Part shown: positions 33,001 to 40,168 of the stretch, piece after piece
Numbering within the stretch: the stretch's first letter is position 1
Layout of the letters: the number at the start of each line of letters is the position of its first letter
IMG/VR virus record: IMGVR_UViG_3300014819_000002
Location: 1-64,000 of that record
Reading direction: 5' to 3' (one strand)
Origin: a virus
Length of the DNA stretch: 64,000 nt
Translations under genes and position numbers: made by a program
Notes under the pieces: model-generated
Databases searched by the model: none
What the model was told of the DNA's origin: nothing
What the model saw: only the letters and a program-made list of their open reading frames with translations

Positions 33001-33040
33001 TAAAAATAAAAAGCCCGATGCTGTGCACATCGGGCTTAAA
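33001..33040 (-). terminator. rho-independent terminator
   Basis: Minus-strand 10-bp stem AAGCCCGATG / CATCGGGCTT (arms 33028-33037 and 33011-33020, 7-base loop) followed by TTTATTTTTA. It closes the tRNA-Asn transcript right before isocitrate lyase. Confidence 0.9.
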
Positions 33041-33067
33041 AAGAGATAGTGTAGTCCTGATATCAAA

Positions 33068-33119
33068 GGGGCTCGTTCCCTCCATCGGTGTCTACTGCGC
33101 TGCTATCACAACGAGCCTT
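33068..33119 (-). other. structured RNA segment, unidentified
   Basis: An 8-bp G/C-rich stem (33070-33077 with 33110-33117, GGCTCGTT/AACGAGCC, extendable by G-T pairs) encloses 32 bases. It lies in the 170-base transcribed stretch between tRNA-Asn and the terminator, where no reading frame of note exists. Could be a small RNA or part of the tRNA precursor. Confidence 0.4.
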
Positions 33120-33211
33120 CCAGGCTTTGGGGCTTTTTTTACGGAAGCTACTCCGCTTCATTCATAAGGAAACCAACCTTATTAGCCATACAGCTTATAT
33201 GACACGTCAAA

Positions 33212-33490
33212 CTCCATTTCCTGGACTCGAACCAGGGACCATTCGGTTACTTTGCCACTATAGTTTTCACTACCCTTTCGGTTTGTGGTCTGGACTATAC
33301 CATTACCCTCGTCTTTCTCGTTAGGGTATTGCCCCTCTAGTCTCTACACCTTCCTTTTGGGCTTGGCTCGGGATTGTCATCAGCTTTACCTGTTAAGAGT
33401 TCCCCGAATTTGGGCAATTTTTCATTCATAAATTTCTTAATGAAGCTGCTAACTGACAGCCGAACGCTCTACCAACTGAGCTAAAATGGA
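33212..33490 (-). tRNA. tRNA-Asn (GUU), split by a group I intron
   Basis: Exons 33456-33490 (35 bases) and 33212-33249 (38 bases) join to a 73-base cloverleaf: acceptor TCCATTT/AAATGGA, D-arm GCTC-AGTTGGTA-GAGC, anticodon arm TTCGG-CTGTTAA-CCGAA, variable TGGTC, T-arm CCTGG-TTCGAGT-CCAGG, discriminator G. It closely resembles bacterial tRNA-Asn and keeps the canonical T-loop. The intron falls between anticodon bases 35 and 36. CCA is not encoded. Confidence 0.93.
33250..33455 (-). ncRNA. group I self-splicing intron in tRNA-Asn
   Basis: 206 bases. The 5' exon ends in T and the intron ends in G, as group I chemistry needs. P1 forms between exon GCTGT (33460-33456) and the guide GCAGC (33449-33445) with the U-G pair at the splice site. 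The Q-type element AATCCCGAGCCAAGCC (33375-33360), P7 strands GACTA/TAGTC (33342-33338 and 33297-33293) and the P8 hairpin (33327-33305) are all present, and the core resembles that of cyanobacterial tRNA-Leu introns. It encodes no protein. An HNH gene stands 16 bases upstream of the tRNA. Confidence 0.93.
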
Positions 33491-33506
33491 ATACTAATCT
33501 AATAAA

Positions 33507-34070
33507 CTATTTTAAGTTTAACTTTTTTAACCTCTTATGTATAGCAACATCTGAACAACCTAACTTCTCTGCTATTTTTACTATGGATAGTTTTTCCAAC
33601 AACTGAGGTAAATCAACATTGTCCCAATCGATCTTTCTAGCTAATTTACCTCCACATTGAACTGAACATGTTTTTTGTTGTTTTGGTTTTAAACCTTCAC
33701 AAACTAGACATTTATCAAGAAATAAATTATTTCTCTTATAATTTGCATATTCTTCATTAAATGAAGAAATATTTTCTGGTAATGAAATTATATTTTCATG
33801 TATCTCAGTATGACATATATGGCATAATAAAACGCATTTTCTCAATTCTTCTGTGATTTTATTCCAAGATTTAGGATTTGCTCTTACGCCACCTAAACTA
33901 AAATCTTTTTTAGTTGGATCTTTATGGTGCAAAGCTAAGTTTGATAAACAACGATCATATCCGCAAATTTGACACTTGCCACCCATCGATTCAACAATTC
34001 TTTTTTTTGTATTAAATCGCCATAGCTTTACTTTTTCTGATTGTGAAGACAATAATGCACTATCTTTCAT
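33507..34070 (-). CDS. HNH endonuclease with HTH tail
   Basis: 187 residues. GKCQICGYDRC, then LALHHKDPTKKDFSL and CVLLCHICHTEIHE form the zinc-bound HNH site. A second Cys pair set (CLVCEGLKPKQQKTCSVQC) is followed by an HTH (IVKIAEKLGCSDVAIHKRLKKL), a build typical of phage homing endonucleases. It stands directly upstream of the intron-bearing tRNA-Asn on the same strand and may drive spread of that intron in trans. Confidence 0.88.
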   Translation of the reverse strand: MKDSALLSSQSEKVKLWRFNTKKRIVESMGGKCQICGYDRCLSNLALHHKDPTKKDFSLGGVRANPKSWNKITEELRKCVLLCHICHTEIHENIISLPENISSFNEEYANYKRNNLFLDKCLVCEGLKPKQQKTCSVQCGGKLARKIDWDNVDLPQLLEKLSIVKIAEKLGCSDVAIHKRLKKLNLK

Positions 34071-34569
34071 GTGTTAAGATATACGGAGTCACAGCAAATA
34101 TTATATATCAGTTAGAAGAAAACATATTTGGATTACCAATTATCCTATCTGCCAATATAAACCCAGCATATCATATATCGCACATATTTTATACTGAGTT
34201 CATAAAAATGATAGTTACGAGATCCCTCTAAACATAAGAAGTGGATTTTGCTCGCTTAACGCTACTATCTGCGTTCTCTTTCCCGAGAAGGGGCTTTTTC
34301 TCCCATTTATATCATGAAAGGAATGTCATAACTTTAGTGGGCAATTCAGGTCGCTTCTGAACCTCCTTAATCATCATGTTAAGGATAACATTATATAACC
34401 GACTTGCATATATATGCTTTTCTTTATAACCTATTTTGATTATCCATTAATTTCTGGATAATGGTAATAAATACTTACGGTTCCTTTTATCCCATATATA
34501 TCGAACCTTTATTTAAATGATGACCGGTTCATTAATCGTAGGGATAGAATCTTTCTCTGTTTTCAATAT
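34071..34569. other. 500-base stretch without recognised gene
   Basis: No frame over about 20 codons with a good start on either strand. Two hairpins are seen: CCTTAA/TTAAGG at 34365-34384 and an 8-bp ATTATCCA/TGGATAAT at 34439-34462. An isolated AAGGAGG on the minus strand (about 34366) has no start codon at proper distance. Lies between HNH and tRNA-Ala and may hold decayed tRNA or intron material. Confidence 0.5.
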
Positions 34570-34645
34570 TGGACCTTGTGGGTAATGCTCCCACCTGAGC
34601 TTCTGTGTGCAAAACAGACGACCACCCTATGCAGTCCCAAGGCCC
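34570..34645 (-). tRNA. tRNA-Ala (UGC)
   Basis: 76 bases: acceptor GGGCCTT/AAGGTCC with the G3-U70 pair that marks alanine tRNA, D-arm GAC..GTC, anticodon arm TCTGT-TTTGCAC-ACAGA, T-arm GTGGG-AGCATTA-CCCAC, discriminator A. The T-loop AGCATTA is far from canonical TTCRANY. CCA is not encoded. Confidence 0.88.
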
Positions 34646-34690
34646 AATATCTCAATGATATATCAGATATATTTTTATGTTTAAACTAAA

Positions 34691-34768
34691 TTAACCTATG
34701 AAGTAAGCAGTAGCGACGGTAACAAAAAATGCAACACCAACAATAATCATCATTGATCGATCTTCCAT
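34691..34768 (-). CDS. single-pass membrane micro-protein
   Basis: 25 residues, MEDRS then one hydrophobic helix (MMIIVGVAFFVTVATAYFIG). GAGGAG stands 6 bases before the ATG, an excellent ribosome site, and it follows the gene at 34779 by 10 bases. Too short for most ORF callers. Role unknown. Confidence 0.6.
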   Translation of the reverse strand: MEDRSMMIIVGVAFFVTVATAYFIG

Positions 34769-34778
34769 AGATATCTCC

Positions 34779-35597
34779 TCATTTCTTATTTTCAATTACT
34801 TTTTTAGTCTTGGCACCACCAGGAATACGAGTCTTATCATTAAGACGACGCAAATTACGATTATGTACATTTCTTAGCGTATAGAAAGTGTTCTCTGCTT
34901 CACTAAAAAGCTTATTTGCTTCCATTGCAGAAGAAATGTTACCAATACGATTACGGAATGTCTCCAGTTTTGCAGTCAAAGAACTAATCGCCATTGCGAT
35001 ATCCATAATGGCTTGAGTCTTTTCTGCTTTTCGAGCGGCAACATAATCATTAATGCTATCTACATCGAGAGATCTCTTCAACTCTGCCACTTTACGACGC
35101 TTTAGTTCAAGCCATGCATTTGCATATTGTTGCTTAAGTATCTTAAGCAATTTCATATGCCGTTCATTACAATTCCATCGATTAGCATCGGCTCTTAACC
35201 ATATCTCGATAGGTCTAATAGCATAATTATTACCATGAGGCGAATATGGTATCGCTGGCTTTTGAATATCAGTTAAAAGCTCAGAATTTGCAGCATCTAC
35301 TGCATACTTGACCATATATTGATGCGTTATATTATCTTTGAAAAAATAAAGAGGCTTGGCAGGTATACCACTTTCATCAAAAACATGATTAAATACAATA
35401 TTCTGACAATATTGGTCTTCAATCAAATTGTTAAATCCATAAGAATTATATGAATAATAATTCTTATAACGAAATTTGTTGAGAGTGTCAATCTTTTCAA
35501 GAGTTGTTTTATTACTGAACTTTGAGCTATTAATGAGTTCGTCTAACGTTTTAGAACGTTCAATAACAAAAGGCAATATATTCTTTTTGCGGGCCAT
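34779..35597 (-). CDS. hypothetical protein
   Basis: 272 residues, not recognised. Start MARKKNILPFV is shared in style with 38820-39194 (MARKKVEYKIPYV). N-terminal 140 residues are Tyr/Asn-rich and globular, the rest helical and basic with a coiled-coil look (AKLETFRNRIGNISSAMEAN). Confidence 0.65.
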   Translation of the reverse strand: MARKKNILPFVIERSKTLDELINSSKFSNKTTLEKIDTLNKFRYKNYYSYNSYGFNNLIEDQYCQNIVFNHVFDESGIPAKPLYFFKDNITHQYMVKYAVDAANSELLTDIQKPAIPYSPHGNNYAIRPIEIWLRADANRWNCNERHMKLLKILKQQYANAWLELKRRKVAELKRSLDVDSINDYVAARKAEKTQAIMDIAMAISSLTAKLETFRNRIGNISSAMEANKLFSEAENTFYTLRNVHNRNLRRLNDKTRIPGGAKTKKVIENKK

Positions 35598-35608
35598 TTT
35601 TTCTTTCT

Positions 35609-36028
35609 TTATATGATTGGTTTACAGATTGTACGAGGACTTACGTTAGCTGGGAATGCAAACCAGCCAGTTTTTTCTCCACAAAGAACCTTAATTTGAT
35701 AATGAAAATATAACTGAGATGGAAGCCCTTTATCTTCTTTATGGGGAAGAAGAGTTTGATACAGAGGTGGCCGTAGCAAAATAAAAACCGTATTTTTATC
35801 AATCTTATTATTGATATGATTTCCGTTGTTTAACGGATTAAAAACTGACGTATATGATGAATCAATCCAACGAATATTCCGACGACGATGAAATGATTTT
35901 TTGCTTTCAATCAAATCTAATTGAAATGCGTAAAGCGTTTTTGCATAACGGAGCATATATGCTCGGCCCACTTTCCAAAAACGTTTACCGCCTGGTATCT
36001 GATCGATATGACCGATTTTTGAAGACAC
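35609..36028 (-). CDS. hypothetical protein, GTG start
   Basis: 139 residues from a GTG at 36028 whose G overlaps the previous stop (TAGTG), with GGAG upstream; the longer frame would need TTG. Not recognised; residues 10-40 are basic and aromatic (GKRFWKVGRAYMLRYAKTLY). Coupled translation with 36028-36180. Confidence 0.55.
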   Translation of the reverse strand: MSSKIGHIDQIPGGKRFWKVGRAYMLRYAKTLYAFQLDLIESKKSFHRRRNIRWIDSSYTSVFNPLNNGNHINNKIDKNTVFILLRPPLYQTLLPHKEDKGLPSQLYFHYQIKVLCGEKTGWFAFPANVSPRTICKPII

Positions 36029-36180
36029 TACCAATTCTCCAAAATTCGGTATTCATACTTCTTCGCCTTTTCTCGACGACGACGCCGATCACGCATAACG
36101 TCACCCTTCATATGAAGGATCATGAATTCAGTGATGGCAGACCGCCGCTTAGGCTCATTTTGTTTACGCTTATTGGACAT
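36028..36180 (-). CDS. small basic protein
   Basis: 50 residues, SNKRKQNEPKRRSAITEF then RDRRRRREKAKKYEYRILEN. Highly positive, so nucleic-acid binding is likely. Missed by length cut-offs; supported by the overlapping start of its neighbour and an intact frame. Confidence 0.55.
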   Translation of the reverse strand: MSNKRKQNEPKRRSAITEFMILHMKGDVMRDRRRRREKAKKYEYRILENW

Positions 36181-36222
36181 ATGACTATAATATCATTATA
36201 TGTATAAGGTTTAAAGTATTTT

Positions 36223-36381
36223 TCAGTCCTTGAATCCCAGCATAGAAACAACGCAAAACGGATAAAGCAGAAAAAACCCTATCAATCGGATCAATTGATG
36301 TTTAGATTGCAAAAGAAAATAACCTCCCCAAGCAAATGGAAAAGTTAATGACATTAACACGATTGAAATGAGATATAGCAT
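36223..36381 (-). CDS. small two-helix membrane protein
   Basis: 52 residues with two hydrophobic segments (LYLISIVLMSLTFPFAWGG and LIRLIGFFLLYPFCVVSML) separated by a short basic loop. ATG at 36381 lies 5 bases after the tRNA-Glu 3' end on the same strand. Holin- or inner-membrane-like in outline only. Confidence 0.5.
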   Translation of the reverse strand: MLYLISIVLMSLTFPFAWGGYFLLQSKHQLIRLIGFFLLYPFCVVSMLGFKD

Positions 36382-36385
36382 TTAA

Positions 36386-36460
36386 TGACCCCAACGGGGT
36401 ATGATCCCGTAGTCTCACGCCTTGAAAGGGCGGTGATTTAGCCAATTAATCTATGGGGCC
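36386..36460 (-). tRNA. tRNA-Glu (UUC)
   Basis: 75 bases: acceptor GGCCCCA/TGGGGTC, D-arm GATT-AATTGGCTA-AATC, anticodon loop CTTTCAA (anticodon TTC) on a CGCC/GGCG stem, T-arm ACGGG-ATCATAC-CCCGT, discriminator A. The T-loop lacks T54. CCA not encoded. Confidence 0.88.
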
Positions 36461-36501
36461 ATCAATGTATAGAATATAGCAAGGTAATTTCGGTTTGTAA
36501 A

Positions 36502-36708
36502 CTATTTTTTAGATGCCCACCAAATTAATATCCAGTAAATAACTGCTGTGGAGCAACTAAACCCTGAGATTAAAAAAGTAAAGGCGGCTGTAATATCTCC
36601 TTGAAGATACTGATTAGCCGCCATTACAAATTGAAACAACATCATGAATACGTTTATTGCAAGATTTAATCCTGGATGTTTTAAAACTTTCAATAGAGTT
36701 ACCGACAT
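36502..36708 (-). CDS. small membrane protein, holin-like in outline
   Basis: 68 residues from the ATG at 36708. Two predicted membrane helices (NLAINVFMMLFQFVMAA and AAFTFLISGFSCSTAVIYWI), basic N-terminus and KK end. It follows a secreted protein gene (36717) that may be a cell-wall enzyme, so a lysis pair is conceivable, but no holin family is recognised. Confidence 0.5.
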   Translation of the reverse strand: MSVTLLKVLKHPGLNLAINVFMMLFQFVMAANQYLQGDITAAFTFLISGFSCSTAVIYWILIWWASKK

Positions 36709-36716
36709 ATGTTTAA

Positions 36717-37364
36717 TTAATCTGGTAAACTCCAAAATTGATTTAATGTTTCACCACATTCTATAGGTGTCCATCCATTTCTGATATGTCTATTTCTACG
36801 AAAATATCTTGCACCCCAATGGTCAATACGTACACCGCAAGGATTTTCTGGACGTGTTCTCAATAACATTCCAACATGTTCATAAACTTGCCGGAATCCT
36901 TCACGTCTTGTAGACCATGAAATTGATGCAACTTCTCTCCAACCACGTGGTTCTCGAAAATCTGAACGTAAATGTGCAATCCACCGATGATTGTCTGTAC
37001 GTTCTAAATCAAAGGATTTTGGAGCATATGCTCTCATTATTCCCATAGTTATTTCTCCGCTATCACTTCGAGTTCTTAATGCATGATATATCATATTGCA
37101 ATCATTTGTTCGAACTTGAAATCCGGATTCACTTATACAAATACGTGACAGAGCTAGCTGTATGTCTCTATTAATTGATATAGCTAATTGATTTTGTGTT
37201 TCTGTTTCATAGAAACTTTCATCGACACACATATTGATTGAATCAATACAAGATACTGTTTCTGGTTCTAATGCATATACTGTATCTTGCACATTTTCAC
37301 AGTGATTATGCATTGTATTGCCAAATAACAAAAACATTATTATAGCAATCGACATTTTTTTCAT
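36717..37364 (-). CDS. secreted protein, possible cell-wall hydrolase
   Basis: 215 residues. Signal peptide MKKMSIAIIMFLLFGNTMHN. Mature part has ALSRICISESGFQVRTNDCNMIYHALRTRS, where an ESG turn after a helix recalls lytic transglycosylase active sites, and C-terminal CGVRIDHWGARYFRRN. Four or more Cys could form disulphides. The hydrolase idea is inference from export, the ESG motif and the membrane-protein neighbour. Confidence 0.5.
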   Translation of the reverse strand: MKKMSIAIIMFLLFGNTMHNHCENVQDTVYALEPETVSCIDSINMCVDESFYETETQNQLAISINRDIQLALSRICISESGFQVRTNDCNMIYHALRTRSDSGEITMGIMRAYAPKSFDLERTDNHRWIAHLRSDFREPRGWREVASISWSTRREGFRQVYEHVGMLLRTRPENPCGVRIDHWGARYFRRNRHIRNGWTPIECGETLNQFWSLPD

Positions 37365-37373
37365 ATAATCTCC

Positions 37374-37406
37374 TAAAACAAAAATCCGGCTTAAATATAG
37401 CCGGAT
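37374..37406 (-). terminator. rho-independent terminator
   Basis: Minus-strand 8-bp stem ATCCGGCT/AGCCGGAT (arms 37399-37406 and 37384-37391, 7-base loop) followed by TTTTGTTTT. Ends the 37430-38398 message. Confidence 0.85.
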
Positions 37407-37429
37407 CGTAAAAAGATATATATTATATA

Positions 37430-37876
37430 TTAACCGCTCAAGAAATGACCACGTGCATTATTTCTTAGCCGTTCAAAATTATTGGGAAACACTCGACGAA
37501 AAAGATTGACGCTCCAACGACATGCCTCTCGTTCACTTCTACCCTTGAGGGCATGACCCCATTCATGCAAAAACGTAAGTACGGAAAGACGACCATGAAG
37601 AGTAATAGTTCTAGAAATCGGATTATAATTGGACTGTCCAGAATGACTATTCTCCAAAATCGAAGGATGACACCGAAATTTAACATCAATCCCGTATATC
37701 TCACAAAGAGAGAGATGCAATTTGCAGAATTTAGTAATTCGACTATCTAGATCGCCTTTCCATGGATTCAAACGCTTGAATCTCTTAAGAGCATTGATTG
37801 TCTCTTTCCTATAGTTTACATCGTCAATAATTTCTTCTAGAGACGATGGATAATCAGTAACGGCGTCGGAGGTCAT
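37430..37876 (-). CDS. zinc metallopeptidase-like protein (HEWGH)
   Basis: 148 residues from the ATG at 37876. FLHEWGHALKGRSEREACRWS contains the HExxH zinc motif (104-108) followed by a possible third ligand Glu at +14. The N-terminal half is helical. Size and motif fit small minigluzincin or ImmA-like peptidases found in phages. No signal peptide, so a cytoplasmic target is expected. Confidence 0.7.
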   Translation of the reverse strand: MTSDAVTDYPSSLEEIIDDVNYRKETINALKRFKRLNPWKGDLDSRITKFCKLHLSLCEIYGIDVKFRCHPSILENSHSGQSNYNPISRTITLHGRLSVLTFLHEWGHALKGRSEREACRWSVNLFRRVFPNNFERLRNNARGHFLSG

Positions 37877-37930
37877 ATTTAACGGTTTCCAACAAACATG
37901 TTGCAAAAAGAAAAAACAAAAAAATATGCA

Positions 37931-38398
37931 TCAATCCCCACTATCAATTTGGAAAACATGTCCACAATCGTTGCATTGATATTCATTATAACAACGACCG
38001 AGATTTCGGACGTGGCGATGATTACGATGATTACAAGAAACAAGAGCCTTGAGCCGGAAATCATTGAGACGATTCAATGTCGGTCCAATATCATCAACCT
38101 GATTAACCACAAAACGTTCGATCTTACCTGACATTGTGGCATCAGTCACAATGACCAGAATTCGCATTCCACCAAAACGCATCACATTCTCATGTCGCTC
38201 ATACAGCGGATATGCTTGGAAACACCATGCGGGAACCACGTGGGCGGCAGACGGAGCTGCAAATGAAGGTTTATAAGCCGACTCATTCCATGGTTGAGGA
38301 TTGGGACATGGAAGCTTCACGTCACCCCGATCACGGAGAGTGACAAAAATATCGGCAATGTAATTTCCAAACTGTTCGACGGTATCAAATTGATTCAT
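37931..38398 (-). CDS. hypothetical protein with C-terminal zinc-ribbon-like motif
   Basis: 155 residues. Residues 60-120 have a mixed fold (GGMRILVIVTDATMSGKIERF). The end holds CNHRNHRHVRNLGRCYNEYQ then CNDCGHVF, giving Cys/His pairs suited to one zinc. Not recognised otherwise. Transcribed with the HEWGH protein. Confidence 0.6.
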   Translation of the reverse strand: MNQFDTVEQFGNYIADIFVTLRDRGDVKLPCPNPQPWNESAYKPSFAAPSAAHVVPAWCFQAYPLYERHENVMRFGGMRILVIVTDATMSGKIERFVVNQVDDIGPTLNRLNDFRLKALVSCNHRNHRHVRNLGRCYNEYQCNDCGHVFQIDSGD

Positions 38399-38464
38399 AT
38401 GTTCATGATATCACATATAAGAAATATTTCAAGTAATATAATTTATCCAGAATTATTGTTAAAT

Positions 38465-38827
38465 TGGAGATGTGCGGTACTGCCCCGCAGTCTCAAGAGT
38501 ATTCAATTAATTTGTTGTCACATAGTATAGCTCTTTAATAAATTACCCATCATAAGCTTAACCAAAGAGCAGGTTGTATATGATATGGTTCCAATGTTTA
38601 AACTTTGGCAGTAGGAACTATCCTTACAAAGTCGAGTTTGTTTTATGACAATCTTAATCAATCCTCAAACGGCGTATCAACTAGATTGCTTACTGTCAAG
38701 CAGCAAGAGCGTAAGAGCTATAGGAACTATCGTTTGCACTTACTTTTGTTTACGGTTTTAAACGGTCATAAACGCCCGTTACTATGCAAATTAATTTTCA
38801 AATCCTGATCGAATCTATTTCATCCCC
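38465..38827 (-). ncRNA. ssrA: tmRNA (ssrA) with tag ANDSSYSSYALAA
   Basis: 363 bases, one-piece. The 5' end GGGGATG pairs with CATCTCC at the 3' end, giving G3-U70, the alanine identity pair. GATTCGATCAGGATTTG after it is the conserved tmRNA D-region. P2 forms between 38787-38796 and 38505-38514 (10 perfect bp). T-arm TGCGG-GGCAGTA-CCGCA. The tag frame at 38737-38696 begins with GCA and reads ANDSSYSSYALAA then TGA, with the AND start and ALAA proteolysis end of bacterial tags. It would free stalled ribosomes and mark products for ClpXP. No SmpB was seen, so the host's is presumably used. CCA is not encoded. Its 5' end overlaps the upstream gene's last 8 bases. Confidence 0.95.
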
Positions 38828-39194
38828 CTTTTTTTTCCATATATGGAAAAATACTATATGTGGTTCCATGTTTTCTAAAAATCCATGTTCCTAAAACGGT
38901 ACCATATATTATAGATTTAGATTTTAAAACAGCAGCAAGACCACTTTGATTCATCCAATAACGAGCACCAGTTTCTGTATTTTCCCAAAGTATCTTGCCG
39001 CCATAATACATTTTAATAAATTTTAAATTGGCATCAAAACGTTCATTAACACGCCATTCATATTTTTGACCCCAATTCAACTTCCTCATTTCATACAATG
39101 TTATTTGATGCGGCACACTTCCGATCGGAAGATTAGGAATCCGTTCAGCTTCTTTCACATATGGTATTTTATATTCTACTTTCTTACGAGCCAT
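38820..39194 (-). CDS. hypothetical protein overlapping the tmRNA 5' end
   Basis: 124 residues, not recognised. Basic and aromatic (LYEMRKLNWGQKYEWRVNER; YGGKILWENTETGARYW). Its last codons and TGA coincide with the first 8 bases of the tmRNA, so the tmRNA 5' end would be cut from a longer message. Confidence 0.65.
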   Translation of the reverse strand: MARKKVEYKIPYVKEAERIPNLPIGSVPHQITLYEMRKLNWGQKYEWRVNERFDANLKFIKMYYGGKILWENTETGARYWMNQSGLAAVLKSKSIIYGTVLGTWIFRKHGTTYSIFPYMEKKGG

Positions 39195-39211
39195 ATTAAT
39201 AACTCTTATAA

Positions 39212-39664
39212 CTATGACAGAAGTCTAAAAGCTTTTATCCTTCTATAAAATGTTTTTATTTTCCGAATTAAACGTTTCCACCACCATCCCGGTTTACGTT
39301 TATAACCGTCTTTTTTTTCATGACATGGTACACAAAGAGGTTGAACGTTTTTAGCATCATTAATCCCACCTTGATTCAAAGGAATAATATGATCTAAAGT
39401 AAGTCTATGTCGTCCTCGTATTCCACAATGAGCACATGACCAATTATGAGTATATAAAACGTTAATCCACGAGCGAACAGAAATTCGACTCGTGGAATAT
39501 TTGCGACTTCTTTTACTTTTATTATTTGATCTTAATCGATTTCGCTCTGCTTGCCAACATGAACGACATATCATAGCATAATTTGATGGCGCTTTAAGAG
39601 TTCGCCGCAAATCGCTAAAACATAGCTTACATGTGTATTTTTCGTTTCTAAAATGATGTAACAT
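39212..39664 (-). CDS. HNH endonuclease
   Basis: 150 residues. Two Cys pairs at the start (CKLCFSDL; CRSCWQAE), then WSCAHCGIRGRHRLTLDHIIPLNQGG and NVQPLCVPCHEKK, the complete HNH_ type site with LDHIIP and C..CH. Probably a homing endonuclease, free-standing. Start overlaps the deaminase stop (TAATG). Confidence 0.88.
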   Translation of the reverse strand: MLHHFRNEKYTCKLCFSDLRRTLKAPSNYAMICRSCWQAERNRLRSNNKSKRSRKYSTSRISVRSWINVLYTHNWSCAHCGIRGRHRLTLDHIIPLNQGGINDAKNVQPLCVPCHEKKDGYKRKPGWWWKRLIRKIKTFYRRIKAFRLLS

Positions 39665-40104
39665 TAAAACACAAGATCCGTCGTTTCTCCGTCAGGCTTA
39701 ATCAACATCTTACCAAACTGATGTTCATTAATTGTATAATATGCTTTGCGAATTCCATAGCTATACAAAACGTTTTCACAAATAGGACATGGGCGGGCCA
39801 TGCCAGGATTACCATCCAATTTTTTTCTACGAGCAACAAAAATCTTACAACCTTTAAGGTTAACTTTACCACGAGCTTTAAGAATAGCATCTTGTTCTGC
39901 ATGAGTTGACAAACAAAAATCTCGACCACGACCACGAGTAATATCTGTATAATGTTCAACAAATGCGTTGGTATTATGTTTATTATAACCTACTGAAATG
40001 ATTGAACCACCTCGAACAATAATAGCGCAAAGATGATAATCGATTTGACTATCATAATCTTTTTCTTTTGCATATTGCATTGCAAGACGTAGATAACGAT
40101 GCAT
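39664..40104 (-). CDS. deoxycytidylate/cytidine deaminase-fold enzyme
   Basis: 146 residues. Zinc site LSTHAEQDAI (His68, Glu70) and ARPCPICENVL (Cys106, Cys109) are as in dCMP deaminases and relatives. Preceded by a SVGYNKHN loop. In T4-like phages dCMP deaminase feeds dTMP synthesis; here other pyrimidine or nucleic-acid deaminase roles stay open. Confidence 0.85.
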   Translation of the reverse strand: MHRYLRLAMQYAKEKDYDSQIDYHLCAIIVRGGSIISVGYNKHNTNAFVEHYTDITRGRGRDFCLSTHAEQDAILKARGKVNLKGCKIFVARRKKLDGNPGMARPCPICENVLYSYGIRKAYYTINEHQFGKMLIKPDGETTDLVF

Positions 40105-40168
40105 ATTAATATGATATTACAACATGTTGAATATATAAACTAATATTTTTATAAGAGAGAAACTTTCT

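Noticed and set aside
35854-36207. Plus-strand 117-residue frame
   Set aside because: Covers two coupled minus-strand genes with better starts; composition is shadow-like.
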